Assembly: GCA_033239525.1 (NCBI GenBank)
Contig: BSYO01000011.1
Coordinates: forward strand, 10,569,973-10,633,972
Direction of reading: 5' to 3'
Length of the DNA: 64,000 nt
From: Nepenthes gracilis
Taxonomy: Eukaryota > Streptophyta > Magnoliopsida > Caryophyllales > Nepenthaceae
Part shown: positions 45,482-58,710 of the stretch, in pieces
Layout: each line of letters begins with the position of its first letter
Numbering within the stretch: position 1 is the first letter of the stretch
Translations under genes and position numbers: made by a program
Notes under the pieces: generated by a model
Databases searched by the model: none
What the model saw: the letters and a program-made list of their open reading frames with translations, nothing else
What the model was told of the DNA's origin: nothing

Positions 45482-47364
45482 TTGCCAGGAAATGGTGCCT
45501 TGGATGTATTGGGGCCAGAGGCTTCGCCTAATGTTGCTGCTCTTGCTCTTGCTGCTGCTCCAGATCTGAGTTTGATTCCTGACGCGGCTCTGGCTACACC
45601 CGCTCCTACTTCTAGGGTCAATTCATCTGGTGAGCTTCCACCTATCCCAAAATCCTCCTGGGCTGAAGTTGTTCTGACCAATGGCACTTGTCAGAGTCCT
45701 CATCTAAAATATTACCCTCCCCAATCTTTGGAAGGGATGTCTCCATTTCTCTTCCTACTGATGTTATTCAGCGGTGCCAAGACTTATGGGGAGTAACGTT
45801 GGTGGGTTACTTCTATAAAAATTCATTACATTTTCAGGTGGTTAACTTCATTGCTCGTAAAATCTGGGCTACATTTGGTCTATGCCATGTCGTCGAGAAT
45901 GACAAGAGTTTCTTTTTCTTTCGGTTTGATATTGAAGATCACTTGAATCTTTGTTTGGCTAAAGGTCCTTGGGCCTTTGGAAGGAAAACCATCTTCCTAA
46001 AAAGATGGGCGCCCAGTATGGCTTTGTCTAAGGATTCTTACCAAATGTTCCCAATTTGGATTATCTTGTTCAATATTCCGATTGAATATTGGACCCCCTT
46101 AGGCCTTAGTTGGATAACAAGTGGAGTTGGCAAACCTATCCAATTGGATCCCAGCACAGCTAGGATGGAACGAATGCATTTCACCTGGGTTTGTGTTGAA
46201 GTGGGTAGGGGTGCCTCTCTCCCTACAAAAAATAGATTAAAATCAAGTGCTGACATTTCGACCTCGGTTATTGAGGTAGAGGTTGCTTACCATTGGAAGT
46301 CGGTGTATCGGGTGAATGGCTGAAATGCCAGCCAGAGTAAACATGAAAGGATCAACCGAACGGGTAAGTATGAGCAGGATGCTACCCCTAAGATCTTGGA
46401 TCCGGATGATGCTTCGATTGGTGTTGTGGCTCCCATTACTCTGAATGCCCAAGCTGCCGATGACAAATCAGTGTTTCTTCGGAAGGCTACTAAAAACCTT
46501 TCCTGCCAGACTGCTGCCATAGGCCAAGATCATACTACTGATGCGGATTCTCTAGAGTTAGTAGTAGATAACCAAATGGTGAGTCTGCTACCTGATGAAA
46601 AAGCTGAGGAGAGTCATGAGGATCCTGTGCTTAAGGAGCAGGAGGAGTTGAAACCTGTGATTGAGCCACTTTGCGGCTCCGTTTTACAGCCCCCTTCATT
46701 GAAGCCTGCTTCCGAAGTATGTATGCTTGCATCTCCTGTCTTACCTGAACATACTATAAGAGATTGTGAGCCGCAGTGTAATATTGTATCCCCCGTACGG
46801 CAGGATGCAATTTGCTTAAGAGCTGTTGCTTCATCTGAGGATGCGAGTATTGATCCTAGAGGATCATCAAGCAGTGGAGAGTATGTCTCTTCTTTCCATG
46901 ATCTTTAGGAAGATGACCAAGACATGGATGTTCCATATGTTGATGCTGTGGAGTCGAAGATGGCAATGATTGAGACCCGGACTGCAGTTAAGGAGGATTC
47001 GCCTCCTTCTGCCAGTAGGATTACTTCTAAAGTAGAGCATTTATTTAGGCAATTGATGGAGCTTAAAGATAATCGTTGCCTGGCGCTGACACCACGGCAC
47101 ATGCCTAATAGCACCCAAGCAGCCTGTATTGCATATAAGGCTTCTCTGAGTGTGAGCCTACTGCTTAAGTCTTTCATGGTGCTGTTGAACCCCCCTGCCG
47201 TCCTCAAGGGCCTTCTTTTGCTCAGCAGGCGGTACCATGGATGAAATCTAAGGCCCGGGGATGACAAAACCATCTCCCAAGACTCCAAAGGGCTTGGGTT
47301 CTACCCCCTTTTGAGTCAAAAATTAGAGATGACAGAGAAATGGCAGTACCAGAAGTATCGGTAG
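45482..47364 (+). pseudogene. LINE ORF1 (DUF4283-like), broken
   Basis: ORF1 is the RNA-binding chaperone of plant L1 elements. The N-terminal part (Ala/Pro-rich, ending SSWAEVV) lies in one frame; near 45730 the frame changes and the DUF4283-like domain follows: LWGVTLVGYFYKNSLHF, ARKIWATFGL, FFFFRFDIEDHLN, GPWAFGRKTIFLKRW, PIWIILFNIPIEYW. After VEVAYHWKSVYRVNG comes TGA (46321-46323), where a CCHC knuckle would be expected and is not seen. The same frame then stays open over 46324-46905 and, after TAG at 46906-46908, to 47364; this long acidic tail has no recognised domain. The original start codon was not found. Confidence 0.75.
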
Positions 47365-48461
47365 CTAAATATGCCAAGTTTTGGATTCTTCAACTTGCAC
47401 CAAGTGGCTACTGAATGCTGCTGCCGTGTGACTGAATTCTACTAGTGATCTACTGTCTTCTAGCTGAATGATTGGATTCCTTTGTTGACTTCAGTTGCTA
47501 ATGAGTGGGAGATGATTCCTACTGTCTTGGATTTGTGCTGAATTATTCAGCAGCTGTGCCTTGCTGCTACCCAAGGGTTGCTAATGCTATTATTTTGGCT
47601 GAGTATGAGGATGACGTTTTTATTTGGTTGTCCCTTGCCGAGTTGTAAGCAACGGGATGAGATGCATTTGACCGAGGTTCTTTATGGCCGAGGCGGTGTT
47701 TTGTCCAAGTTTTGGACTTTACTGTTTGGAATTCATGGCCGAGATGCATACTGCCCGAGAAAGGGAAAGAATTTGTTTTATGCTGCTGTCGTGAGCCTTG
47801 ATGAAGCAGGATGGAGATCCATCGGTGTATGCACTGGGAAGTGATGATTTTGGCAGTGCACTCTGCATCATGCTGGCTTGGCTATTGTACCTTTAGCCGG
47901 GATGAGATGAGCAAATGATTGTGGCCCTTTTTTTCCTGAGTTGCTTACAGTTGAGATATTGCTTTTGGCCGGGATGTCTACAAGGCTAATGCCGCTTCAG
48001 GTAAATGACCAAGGTATGCATTGCCTTGCGCTGTGTTGTAGCCTTTCTAAATGACCATGGTGGTGCCAATGACCGAGTGAGAATTGTCCACCAGTAATTC
48101 CGAGATGCCATTGACCGAGACCTCACCTTGGCCATGATTGCACTTTTTGAGATTATTTGCTTCTGACAGAGTTGGTGATCCAGCTTTGTGGCCGTTTGAA
48201 TGCTGAAGTTGCTTCAGCTTTGAAACTGGACCCTTTTCTGGTTGGGTTGATGGCTAATGGTCGATTGGCAGATAACTTTTGGCCAGTTTCTTTATTTCCT
48301 TGTGAAATTTCCTTTTGTGTTCATGATTGTTTTATGGTGTGCTCAGAGAATGCCCTAGTGGCTATATTTTATATCTAAGTTGGCAAAATACTTGGAGTTA
48401 GAACATAATTTTGTATACTTTTTTTCTTTTAATTAAATTTTAATTACTTATCAAAAATATA
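47365..48461 (+). other. LINE 3' region
   Basis: It is TG-rich, with words such as GGCCGAGATG and CTGCTGC repeated loosely, and no ORF2 motif. The style is like the long 3' region of the other LINE. Frames at 47578-47844 and 48157-48378 are not recognised. Confidence 0.5.
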
Positions 48462-48476
48462 TATATAAATAATTAT

Positions 48477-49689
48477 GTATAGATTTATACAAGTGTGTGT
48501 TGGTGCTGTGTGTGTGTGCATTATATAAGTGTGTGCTGTCTGTGTACTGTAGTGTGTGCTGTCTGTGGGCTGTAGTGTGTGCAGCTTATGGGTAGTGTGT
48601 TCAGTGTGTGTGCTGCGGTAGTAGCAATATATGTGTAATATATTTATATATATATATACATATTTATGTATGTATGCATTATAGGGGTGTGTATATATAA
48701 GATAGGATGTATATAATGATATATATGTGTATAATTATTTGGGTTGATGTATATGTATGGGAAAAATAGATGAACATAATAATATGTATGTATACGTATA
48801 TTAAAGAGAAAATTAATAGTAATTATTATTTTAATTGGCATTCTTTGAATTAATCGGGATAGTTGGATAGACAAGAATCGTGATTAGTTCAATAACGACA
48901 AACCGAAGATAATTTATGCCTCAAAAATGAGATTTGATATATTAGAAGGGGCGGTTATGATCGAATATAACATTTAAAAATAGTCCACCGAATATTCTGA
49001 ATTTCTTTAGATTTGCTCATATTCCTATGATGATCGATCTTTGTGCGGGCTTTGATCGCGTGCGTATATTCTATTAGTACTCTATGGATAAGTAAAGGAG
49101 AATATATAAAAACTCTATTGTATCCGAACGAATAAGAGTTCGTAAAACCTTAAAATAGTCTATACTTTTTCGATTCTTATTCCATTCCGGATGTCAAGGT
49201 CATTGATATTGAGGAGGGATTTTTATAGCCTAGCGACTATCGTAAATAATGATATTAGAGATATCATTAGTAAAAATATCAGAGATGGTATAAATATGTT
49301 ACGGGTACAATCTTTAAGAGAATTGTAAATGTAGTAGGGATACCATGAATATTGAATAATATTGTGATATTTACCCAACCGTTGAATGCGTAAATACGCG
49401 ACTTTTGATTCACTATGGCAGAATAAGATTTATAAAAATTATTGTTATCTTGCACAATGAAGATTATTATTTTCTCATATAATTGTGACCTCGTATTAAA
49501 TTGATAATCGGATTCGGTGTAATCCATATTGTATTCATGATATTCAATTGTTTATATGGTTTTGGATCGTAGACACGACATGTTATCAAATCTCGAATAG
49601 CAAATTATATACCGCATGTTATTATAATGGTCACGTATATGATTATGCTATGAATTTGATTTTGGTTTTTTTCTCACATTTACGATTTT
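48477..49689 (+). repeat. LTR-like segment, right part, with TG-rich array at 48490-48610
   Basis: It continues the sequence cut by the LINE. GTGTGTGCTGTCTGTG-type units with 15-35 base spacing fill 48490-48610, followed by ATATGT runs to 48790. From 48790 to about 49690 no motif is seen. Its right limit is set only by the integrase relic that starts there. Confidence 0.4.
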
Positions 49690-52600
49690 CTATGTGGCCG
49701 GATATGAGTAGTATTGTGGGTTGGGTTTGAGTCACCACAAAATTTATAGTAATATGCTCTCACTTTCAGTGGGGAATAAGTAAATGCTTCAAAAAGTCTT
49801 GGTGGCTTTAGGTGCTTAGCTTTGATTTATTTACAAATAAGACCTCTTCCAACAAAAATTGCCATTTTTCTCTTTATATTTACCAAAAGAGCTTTTTCAA
49901 CTCTTATAAATCTTATTGATTTCTTTGTAAATGGCATAGTTGGCTCTAAAGACTTTATTCAAAATTTCTTCTTTATTTTCTCAACATCAAACACATAAAT
50001 TCTCTGATGTATTTTGAATACTATTTAAAATTTTTATAAATAGAGATTCGAAATATTACTAATTTAGTCACAAAACCTAGGACTCCATCAGCCTAAATGT
50101 TGAAATCCACTCGTGATTATCTGTCTAAATCTCTCGCAATATCCATCTCTTTTTATCTTCTCAATTATCATTATAACACCAACAAATACAATAAAATCAT
50201 ATTGATACCTTGCAAATGCAACCGAATATTACAATCATTTATTCCATCCAACATTTACTATTTCTTAATCATCATGTGAGCCATCATGCTAGCTGATTTT
50301 TGACTTAACACATCCACAACTATATTTCCTTTCCAAGTTAGCATTGAACCTTGTAATTTAAAGATTTAACCAATTCTAACCAACATTGTTACCTCATATT
50401 CAAATCCTTCTGGGAGAATAAATTTTTCAAATTTTAATAGTCGAACTACATAATAGTTTTTTTACCATACAAATATTGTATCCAAATCTTTTAAAGTAAA
50501 TATAAATACTATCAAAACCAAATCGTTCGTGGGGCAGTTTTGCTCATAAGTTTTAAATTGTTTGAATCAATAAGTGATAATCTCCCCATTTTGTATTAAT
50601 ATATAACCTAATCTTTTCTTCGATATATCAAAATCGACAGCAAAGCCTCTTGCTACTTCAAAAATTGTCAAAATTGATGCAAAAGTCACATGACTCTTCA
50701 GGTCTTGAAAACTCCTTTCTCATTCATCATCCTCCTAGGGAAACACCACTTTTTTTGAATTAAGCAAGTTAGAGGCACCGAAATCCTTAAAAATTTTTCA
50801 GCAAATCTTCCAAAATATCAACCCATCCCAAGAAAACTACAAGCATCGGCAATATTTATTGATCGCACCAACTTTATAACTGCTTCTACCTTCTTTAGAT
50901 CAACTATAATTGCAACCTTCAAAACAATGTGATCTAAGAAGGATACTTCCTTGAGCTAAAACTTGTATTTCTTTAATTTCACAAACAATTGTCTTTCTCT
51001 TAGATCTTGCAATGCATTTCATAAGTGGGACACATACCCTTCACAATTCCTCTATTAGAATAGAATATCATTAAATAAAACTACCTGCAATGATCTAGCA
51101 CGGTTGGAATTCATGAATGTTGCGAGGGAATTAATCAAACCAAAATATATTACTAAAATTTTATAGTGATTATACCTCATCCAAAAAGATGTCTGATGTA
51201 TGTCCTCAACTTAATTCTCAAATATTAGTACCCTGAACAAAAATCAATACTAGGGAAAAAATTTATTATAGTTCGTCAAATAAGTCATCAAATCTTAGTA
51301 GGAGATATTTATTCTTGATTATGATCATGTTTAACTTTCTATAATCAATATACAATATCATCAATCCATATTTCTTATTTACAAACAACATAGGGGCTCT
51401 CAAAGGCGACATATTGGGTCAAACAAATTTTCCTTTAATAATTCTTACAATTGCTACTTTAATTACCGTAACTCTAAAGGGACTATTTTATATAGAACTT
51501 TAGAAATAGGTGCAAATCCCAACTCTAAGTCAATGGAAAATTCAATTTCTTTATTTAATGGCAAACCATGTAAATTTTTCAAAAAAAAAAAAAAGAGACA
51601 TCTTCAAATTCTTGCATTATTGATATCTCCTTAATTAACACGTTATAGCTCTTGGCAAAGGTAGCATAAGTCAAATAGGGTTGACACTCATCTTGTATTA
51701 AATGACATACATGTAAAATAAAAATTAAACATGTTGTCACCTTCCTTACACACCCTTGAAACTCAAATGGTTCACATACCAAAATAAGGAATTTTAACCT
51801 CTTAGAAAAATAATTTACATTTGAATGATAACACATTAATTAATCAATCTCTAAAATGACATCAAAATAACTTAGTTCTAATAAATTTAAATCTATGGAC
51901 AACTCAAACTCATTGACCTAGACAACACACTTAACGTACATAATGTTTGCTATCAAAGACTTTCTCATTAGAGTGAACACCACTATCTAATTGTTGAAAA
52001 TTCTAAGTGAGATATGCAAATGACAAATAAATTTATAGGCCAATAAAGAATGTGATGACCCTGGATCGATCAATGCAAGCACTGTCTACTTAAAATTATC
52101 ATATTACCTTCAACAATCAATGAAAAGTTTTGAGCATATTACGCAATTACTGGATAAGACATCAGCACAGTCACCCTCCATGGAAGTTCTTGCAACGATT
52201 GGTGCTCCTTGTATTTTGTTTGACTTCCCCATCCCCTTATCATTGGACTTTAGGTTTCTTGTGAGGCGCTCTCTATCCCGAACTCTACCCTCCATAGTTA
52301 CCATTTCTTTTTTAAAAAAACTTAACTCTATCTAGCTCATACTCAACAAGCAATGCCCAATCAAGTACTTCTTCATAAGTCCTCAAATGTAATAGCACTA
52401 AAAATCTCATTATCATATCTTCTAAGCCTTGAAGAAATTTTCTTACCCTTCTTATCTCATCCATAACCAAATATGTGTTGAATCAAGAAAACTCAGTAAA
52501 CTTGGCGTGATACTTTGCCAATATAGGGTTTCTTTACCTCAATTGTAAGAACTCATCCTCTTCTACTTGCAAAAACTCACCAAAAAGTATTTATCAAGAA

Positions 52601-52920
52601 ACACCTCAATGAACATTTCTTACAAAATTTCTTATTTCTCTATACCCAAAATCCCTTCGTCATAGCCCACTAATGCTTATCCTCATCATCTAACTTGTAG
52701 GTAGGAAACTTGACCTTCTCCTTAGGATAGTTAATCACCTCGAGCATCTTTTTCACTCTACAGATTTATATTTCAGCCTTCGTCGGATCTAGATCCCCCA
52801 ATAATACCGAAACTCACTCACTTGTAAATCGATCATATGTGATCATCCCTTCACTTGGATTCTCACCTTGCTTTGTATCCCATCATTGCACCATCCGGTC
52901 CATATCATCCGCTATTTATT
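49690..52920 (-). pseudogene. Ty3/gypsy gag-pol remnant on the minus strand
   Basis: Reading from right to left: gag near 52750-52330 (FLDKYF, then KYHAKFTEF, KFLQGLEDM), an unreadable protease stretch, RT near 51410-51240 ([36 protein letters not shown]), the MPFG block near 51170, the FLGMG...FAEKFLRISVPLT block near 50830-50760, RNase H near 50650-50480 (ILIQNGEIITY, CPTNDLVL), its end near 50310 (VVDVLSQKSA) and the integrase zinc region near 49990-49830 (FTKKSIRFIRVEKALL, GRGLICK, IKAKHLKP), fading near 49690. Domain order and orientation are consistent throughout. Stops are too many for any product. Confidence 0.75.
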
Positions 52921-55900
52921 TTTTTTTTTATGATAGCAAGATAGTTACCTTCCAAACTAGACCCAACACCATCTTGACCTCCTAACATTTTGTACCTATT
53001 ACATCATAAATCATAAAATTTAACTCTTTTACATCATTTATGATGTTTTTCTAATGACTTGTCTAAATCGGATCACATCAAGTTAAATGACACTTGACCG
53101 ACACCTAATGTGCTTACTTATGTGTTCTAGCGGAGAGATTGTGCCTAGAGAACACTTGACCGAATGCGTAAGTATACTTTTAACAAATTGCCAGCACCTG
53201 ATGCACCCTCAATGGATGCTGATGCACACTTTTGTTAGATTTTCCGTGTTTAATGTACATCTGAATTGACCATCATGCACCATAGTGTTTTGCCGTGGCG
53301 CCTAATTCGTGCCTAACGAGTGCACATGTGCCAATCTTTTATAAAAGTCACACTCTGCTGATTTTTGATGATTTTCTATCAGATTTTAAGAGAATGAAAA
53401 TAGGAGAAAAGAGACACGTAAAGAGAAAATGCTAGAGAAGGTCATTTAAAGTGAATCAAATAAAGATTTTGATAAATTTAAAAATAAGGCAAATACATCC
53501 TAAGTCTATTTTCTTTGTCACTGAATTTTTCTATTATATTGAGTATTTATTATTTTAAATAATCATACTTGATACATTTTTATAGCTAAAATATTTATAC
53601 TTTATATGCATAAATTCTTATTCCTACTCTTTATAATTTTCATAAAATTTATGTCTTTAATTTATAAATATAGTGTTGCCAAGTTAGTTTCTATAATTAT
53701 GTTCATATATGTGAAGAAATTTTGATTTAATGCTTTCATATGTTTTGATTTTCTTATATAATTTCAGCATGTTTTAAATTCTTAAGTGTATACCTTACAT
53801 GTCTTGAAATTATTCTAAATTATCCCTATATGCTTGACAATTGAAAGTAGTTATTAGAATCACAAAATTTGTCTAATTTTGCTTTGCAATTCTAATTATA
53901 ATTAGTTTCACTTGTTTGAAATTTTCATGATATAACTTTTATATATTTTAAGATTTAAATATTTAAATTTCTCTAGAATTTTTATACACTACATGATAAT
54001 TATTTTAAAAAATTATGAAAAAAACTGTACAAATTATAAAAGGACAAGAATATTTTTTTTTATATGAAAAAATATAAAAGATTATTTGTATTTGGATAGA
54101 ATTATTTATTTGTATATGAACGGACTATTGTAGAAATTAGCGGAGATATATTATAACATATATTAATATATTATAGTAGCAGTTAATGTTCAAACCTATC
54201 ATCCACAGGATGAAAGTGGTATTCAATCCCGTGTGTAAGGTTATATATTTACGATCTATTTACGGATCTTAAATAGTAGCGTGAATCCTTTAGTTGTGTA
54301 AAAATAAGTATAATCCGAACTTTGATTATTTACTATTTTATCATTAAGGCCCTACTGGCCATTAATCCATAAGAATTAGTATAATTTGAGCATATTTTTG
54401 GTAATATAATGTAGATTTAGAGTTGGAAGAAGAAATTTAAAACATTTTCATAATTGTTATGAAAATTCATGATCTTCTAAACTTTTGATTATTATCCTTT
54501 CAACATATTTTAATATACGTTGTATATTTAATTATAAAAAATTTACATATCTTATTAAGTATTTAATTCACTCTTACTTTTATTTTATTTGTTGACCCCT
54601 TCAAATTAGCAAATTTGAGACACAGTTGTAGGTTGAGAAGGTTGAAATGAGGCTGTTCAAGAAAAGTTAAAATTTAAAATTGGAATGATTGGATATTGCA
54701 CTATCCCTCAAGACATTAACTTAGGGTGTATAATTTTGTTTGTATAATGATTTTGTATTACATAATTATTGTGATGTTCACATTGGCTATGTATGTCGAA
54801 CATTTGTTATCTTTTTTTTGTAGTTAAAATTAAGTCATGATTATGTGAATATTTTAATATTAATAAAATACTTATCCTTACACATGTTTCAAAATCATAT
54901 TATTGTCAAAAATTTCAATCACTTGATAATATGATATTTTAGATCCTATAATATGATTCATTGCTCTATCTCCAAGTCAACGATTGATGTTTGATTTTCA
55001 GATTCACATTAGATGTCGATCCGATTTGGGATTTTAAGAATGTTTGGCAACTTTATTTTCTACAATATCTTTTTATGGATTTAAAATAAATCAAGATGAT
55101 AATTAGATTGATTAATTAATATGAATTAATTTCATTAATTATTTTGAAAATGATAAGGAGGTGACAATTAAAGCACCCCAACCATCTTGAATAAGGAAAC
55201 ACCCCAAATATTTTTCTAATAACAAAGTAGAATTCTAAATACAATAATGAAAAAAATATCTAATTCTAATCTACAAAAATCTCCTCCAATCCAAATACCC
55301 TAGGCGTGATCTTTGCCAACTAATTTAAAATGTTACAAAATATGGCAAAAATAAATCTAAAACTCAATATATTTATTAATATATTAGTGTGTGTAAGAAA
55401 AATAATAACAATAATCAAATATAAAATAATAAAAGTGAGAACAAAATTAAAAGCCAAAGGACAGTATTAACCTTACCAACTAGGGTCAAATATTAAATGT
55501 CAAACTACATATTTTTGCTTCATAATCTGAGCTATATATCACTATTTGAAATTTATGGATAAACTGATTATATATTATATCCTATAGATATGTTTAAATG
55601 TCACTTTTTAACTCATAAATGCTAAATAACTAACTTTATTTACAAATTAATTTACTATAAACATTCAAATATATTTTGTTAATTATGTATAATACTTTTT
55701 ATTTAGACAAAAGAAATATTCTACAAATTCCATGACTTGAAAAGCAAATATCTCAATTTTAACTTAATTTTATAATGTTTCCTACTCTAGCATAAAAAGG
55801 GCACGCAAGATCAAAATACTCAATAAATTACCTTCCTTTTCTTTCTCCCTCTTCTTCTATCTTTTCTCTTCTTCTTTCTCTTCTCTCTCAAAATTTCTAC

Positions 55901-57357
55901 AAAAAAAACTGAAAAAACTTAGCTAAAGTCTTTTAATACATATACTAATACACAAAAGCAAGTTGTGGGCCCATTAGGTATGAGGCTATTACTATGCTGG
56001 TGCACGAGTGTCCTTCATGTGAAGCCTAATGAGCACAACTGCTACCATACACACATGAATGTGCATCATGCATGCATCAAGTATAACTCTTACTCCCATG
56101 CACGCATAAGCTTTCCTTTCTATGCTTCTTAGGCAACCCAATGCTTGTATCTAAATCCGAGCAACAGTCATATGTGGCTCAGGCACTAATTATTTTTTCT
56201 TAATTATTTGATTTCTCACCTGAATGTACAAATATTTTCCACAATTTGCTTAATTTATCAATTTCTTACACAATAAAACATTTTTTTTGTGATTGAGTGT
56301 TACAAAAAGATAATAATTTACTCAACAATAGATTTAATACTATGTAGTAGATACTAAAACATCTGTAAACAATAAAATAAAATATTTTAAAAAATATTTA
56401 ATTATTTAATCATATTTTAATCAATATCTATAATCAGCTTGGTAAATGAGATCTTTTTCATTGTAAAAGATGGTAAAAATATAATAGAAAGGCTATGCAC
56501 AGTTGATATTAATCTTCTTGTAATTGAGGTTGTTATGGTTGTATATCGTCCTAGGTATTATTCCCATGAAAAAGATATTTTAATAAATATAGTAATATTT
56601 TTTAATTTATTCATATAAAAAATAAACTGTAAAATATTATTGATACAAAAGTTAATAATATTATATGTACATTTTATATAAAATAATTTACCATTTAAAA
56701 TTAAAAAACTATGATTTAAATAAAATAATAGCATAATTATTATTTAAAATATCATCAAAATTAATAGAATTAATTTTATTAAATATTTATAATTTTTTAT
56801 AATAGTATTAATTACTTTAAAAATTAAAAAATAGTGTTTGATTGTAAAATAGACTTTAAAACTCACAATTCATTTTTGTAAGTTTAAAATTTTAGGAATC
56901 TAGTATGCATAATATAAATATAATATAGGTTATTATATGATCACTATACGTCACAATTAAAAAATATGAGATTTTATTTATCTTAATTCTAAAATTAATT
57001 CTTATTTAAATAATATCCAAATATTTTACATACTTAGGTTGTAATCACTTCTACATGTACATTTTAAACTTGTGATTTTCACTTCAAAAATGACATATCT
57101 TAATGAACGATATATTTTGTCAATACTTTTGATTTAACTCTTGATCATAAAGAAAAACTCATAATATTGTACCTTTTGTAAATGTTAGTTAAAATTGAGT
57201 TGATGATAATCAATACTTTTTATATTTTTTATGTGTTATTTTAAATATCTAGTACCTTATAAATTTCAAACATATAATTTTTTAAATATATCTTTTACAA
57301 GCAAACCCTTCTCTGTCCATAAAATAATTTAATTTCAAAAGGTCATCATAATGTACT
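52921..57357. other. AT-rich old sequence, no gene recognised
   Basis: The part next to the minus-strand gag (53040-55190) has the look of decayed LTR DNA, but no repeat partner was found. From 55190 to 57357 it is very AT-rich. A pyrimidine block (CTTCTTCTATCTTTTCTCTTC) at 55840-55890, 45 bases after CATAAAAAGGGC, looks promoter-like, but no coding frame follows. A weak short direct repeat of ATGCATGCAT type lies near 56040-56110. Confidence 0.4.
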
Positions 57358-57975
57358 TGTTACATCCTTGCATCTGGATTGTGATACGGATAGGAAGATA
57401 TTAAATTTTATCTGTTGAGTCTCAAATACATTTGGTCTCCGTACGCTCTAAATTTGAATCCTGTATAATACAAAAATTATAGTCAAATTATTGATAGGAT
57501 TCGCTCCCCGATATATCTTCCAACATTCAAGTTAATATTATTTTTATTAAAAAAATGAGAAAAAGATGATGTCAATATAAATACAATATGAGTAAGTTAT
57601 TAAAATTTATTTGGGAGTTGCACTTTTTTCAAAAGCTTCTTGGCATCGGAGAGAGTAAGAGAGTTCTTCCCTTCTCTAAAAATTTGTCCTCCTTCTCTTG
57701 TAGGAAAGAGGATGTTTTTATAGGAGTTGGGGGTAGTTGACTGAAAACTGACTAGTGGATAAGACCATGCACAAGTAGTAATTGCAACTAGCGCCCGAGG
57801 TTGTTCAGATAAGAGTGAAAAATTGCCTAGGCAACTGGCATTAATTTCCTCTTTATCTAAGTCGTTGGTTGAATTCTTGATTTGGGCCCAATGAGAATAT
57901 TGGGCCTCTACACTACATGGGCTAAATACGTGATGTGAGCTTTTCATATTAGACTACTAGTAACGATACCAATCA
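57358..57975 (-). repeat. 3' LTR of the right-hand Tat-like element
   Basis: It is 618 bases, plus-strand ends TGTTACATCC and ACCAATCA. GTACT precedes it and would be the target duplication. The 115-codon minus frame at 57600-57947 lies inside and is not recognised. Confidence 0.7.
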
Positions 57976-57988
57976 CTAGCCTCCTATA
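57976..57988 (-). other. Polypurine tract
   Basis: The minus strand reads TATAGGAGGCTAG next to the LTR start TGATTGG. Confidence 0.6.
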
Positions 57989-58046
57989 CTAGGAGGCCTA
58001 AAACTCAGCCTTCTGGTATGATATCTAAAGACAAACTTTTGCCAAA

Positions 58047-58432
58047 GCCCATACTCTTAGTTTGATGAATGGCAATATCTATTCGAGAATTTACTCTTAT
58101 TCCCATGGCAGAAAGCATTTATCCAAGGACTTACTCTTAGTCCGATGGCTGACAGCATCTATCCAAGGACTTATTCTTAGTCTGGTGGCTGACAGCATCT
58201 ATCCAAGGACTTACTCTTGGTCCGATGGCTAACAATATCTATCCGAGGGCTTACTTTTAGTCCGATGGCTAAAAGCATTTATCTGAGGACTTACTCCTAG
58301 TTCGACGGCTGACAGCATCTATTTGAAGACTTACTCTTTGTCCGATGGGTGACGGCATTTATCCAAGGATTTACTCTTAGTCCGATGGATGACGGCATCT
58401 ATCTAAGGACTTACTCTTAGTTTGATGGCTTT
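58047..58432. repeat. Tandem array, period 40 bp, about 9-10 copies
   Basis: Units read ATCCAAGGACTTACTCTTAG then TCCGATGGCTGACAGCATCT with point differences. Two neighbouring copies at 58132-58211 show the 40-base period exactly. Confidence 0.9.
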
Positions 58433-58710
58433 GATGCATGTCACCTACAGATGCATTAAATGCGAGTCCCTTCAATTGTGCCATCACCTTGGAAATGCAA
58501 CAACCATCGCTGTTTCATGGCCTATCAGAGGATGACACATGCCTTGGCCATGATGATGATGTACGTCTTTTTGAATTTCTTTTTCGTTTAAATTAATCTC
58601 ACATATTTGTTGGGATTAATTTTGATTGTTTTTTTCTCTCTCTCTCAAACACTCCAATCTCCAATCCACACTTTGCTCTTCTTCCTTCCCAAATCAATCC
58701 ACTCTTTCCC

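Larger units (their letters stand above)
45005..48461 (+). mobile_element. L1-type LINE with ORF1 but no ORF2
   Basis: Flanks TATATGAATAATCAT (44990-45004) and TATATAAATAATTAT (48462-48476) form a 15-bp target duplication with one G/A and one C/T change. The body is 3.46 kb: leader to about 45480, ORF1 to 47364, then 1.1 kb to a terminus ACTTATC-A-rich, similar to the LINE at 32066-34239. No endonuclease or reverse transcriptase motif is seen, so it depended on another LINE or lost ORF2 by deletion. Confidence 0.75.

Noticed and set aside
55790..55930. Promoter-like TATA (CATAAAAAGGGC) and pyrimidine-rich leader
   Set aside because: No coding frame or domain follows on the plus strand, so no gene is called; it may be a decayed LTR promoter.
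58047..58432. Regularly spaced repeats that might suggest a CRISPR-like array
   Set aside because: The 40-bp units are contiguous tandem copies without unique spacers, in a plant retrotransposon.
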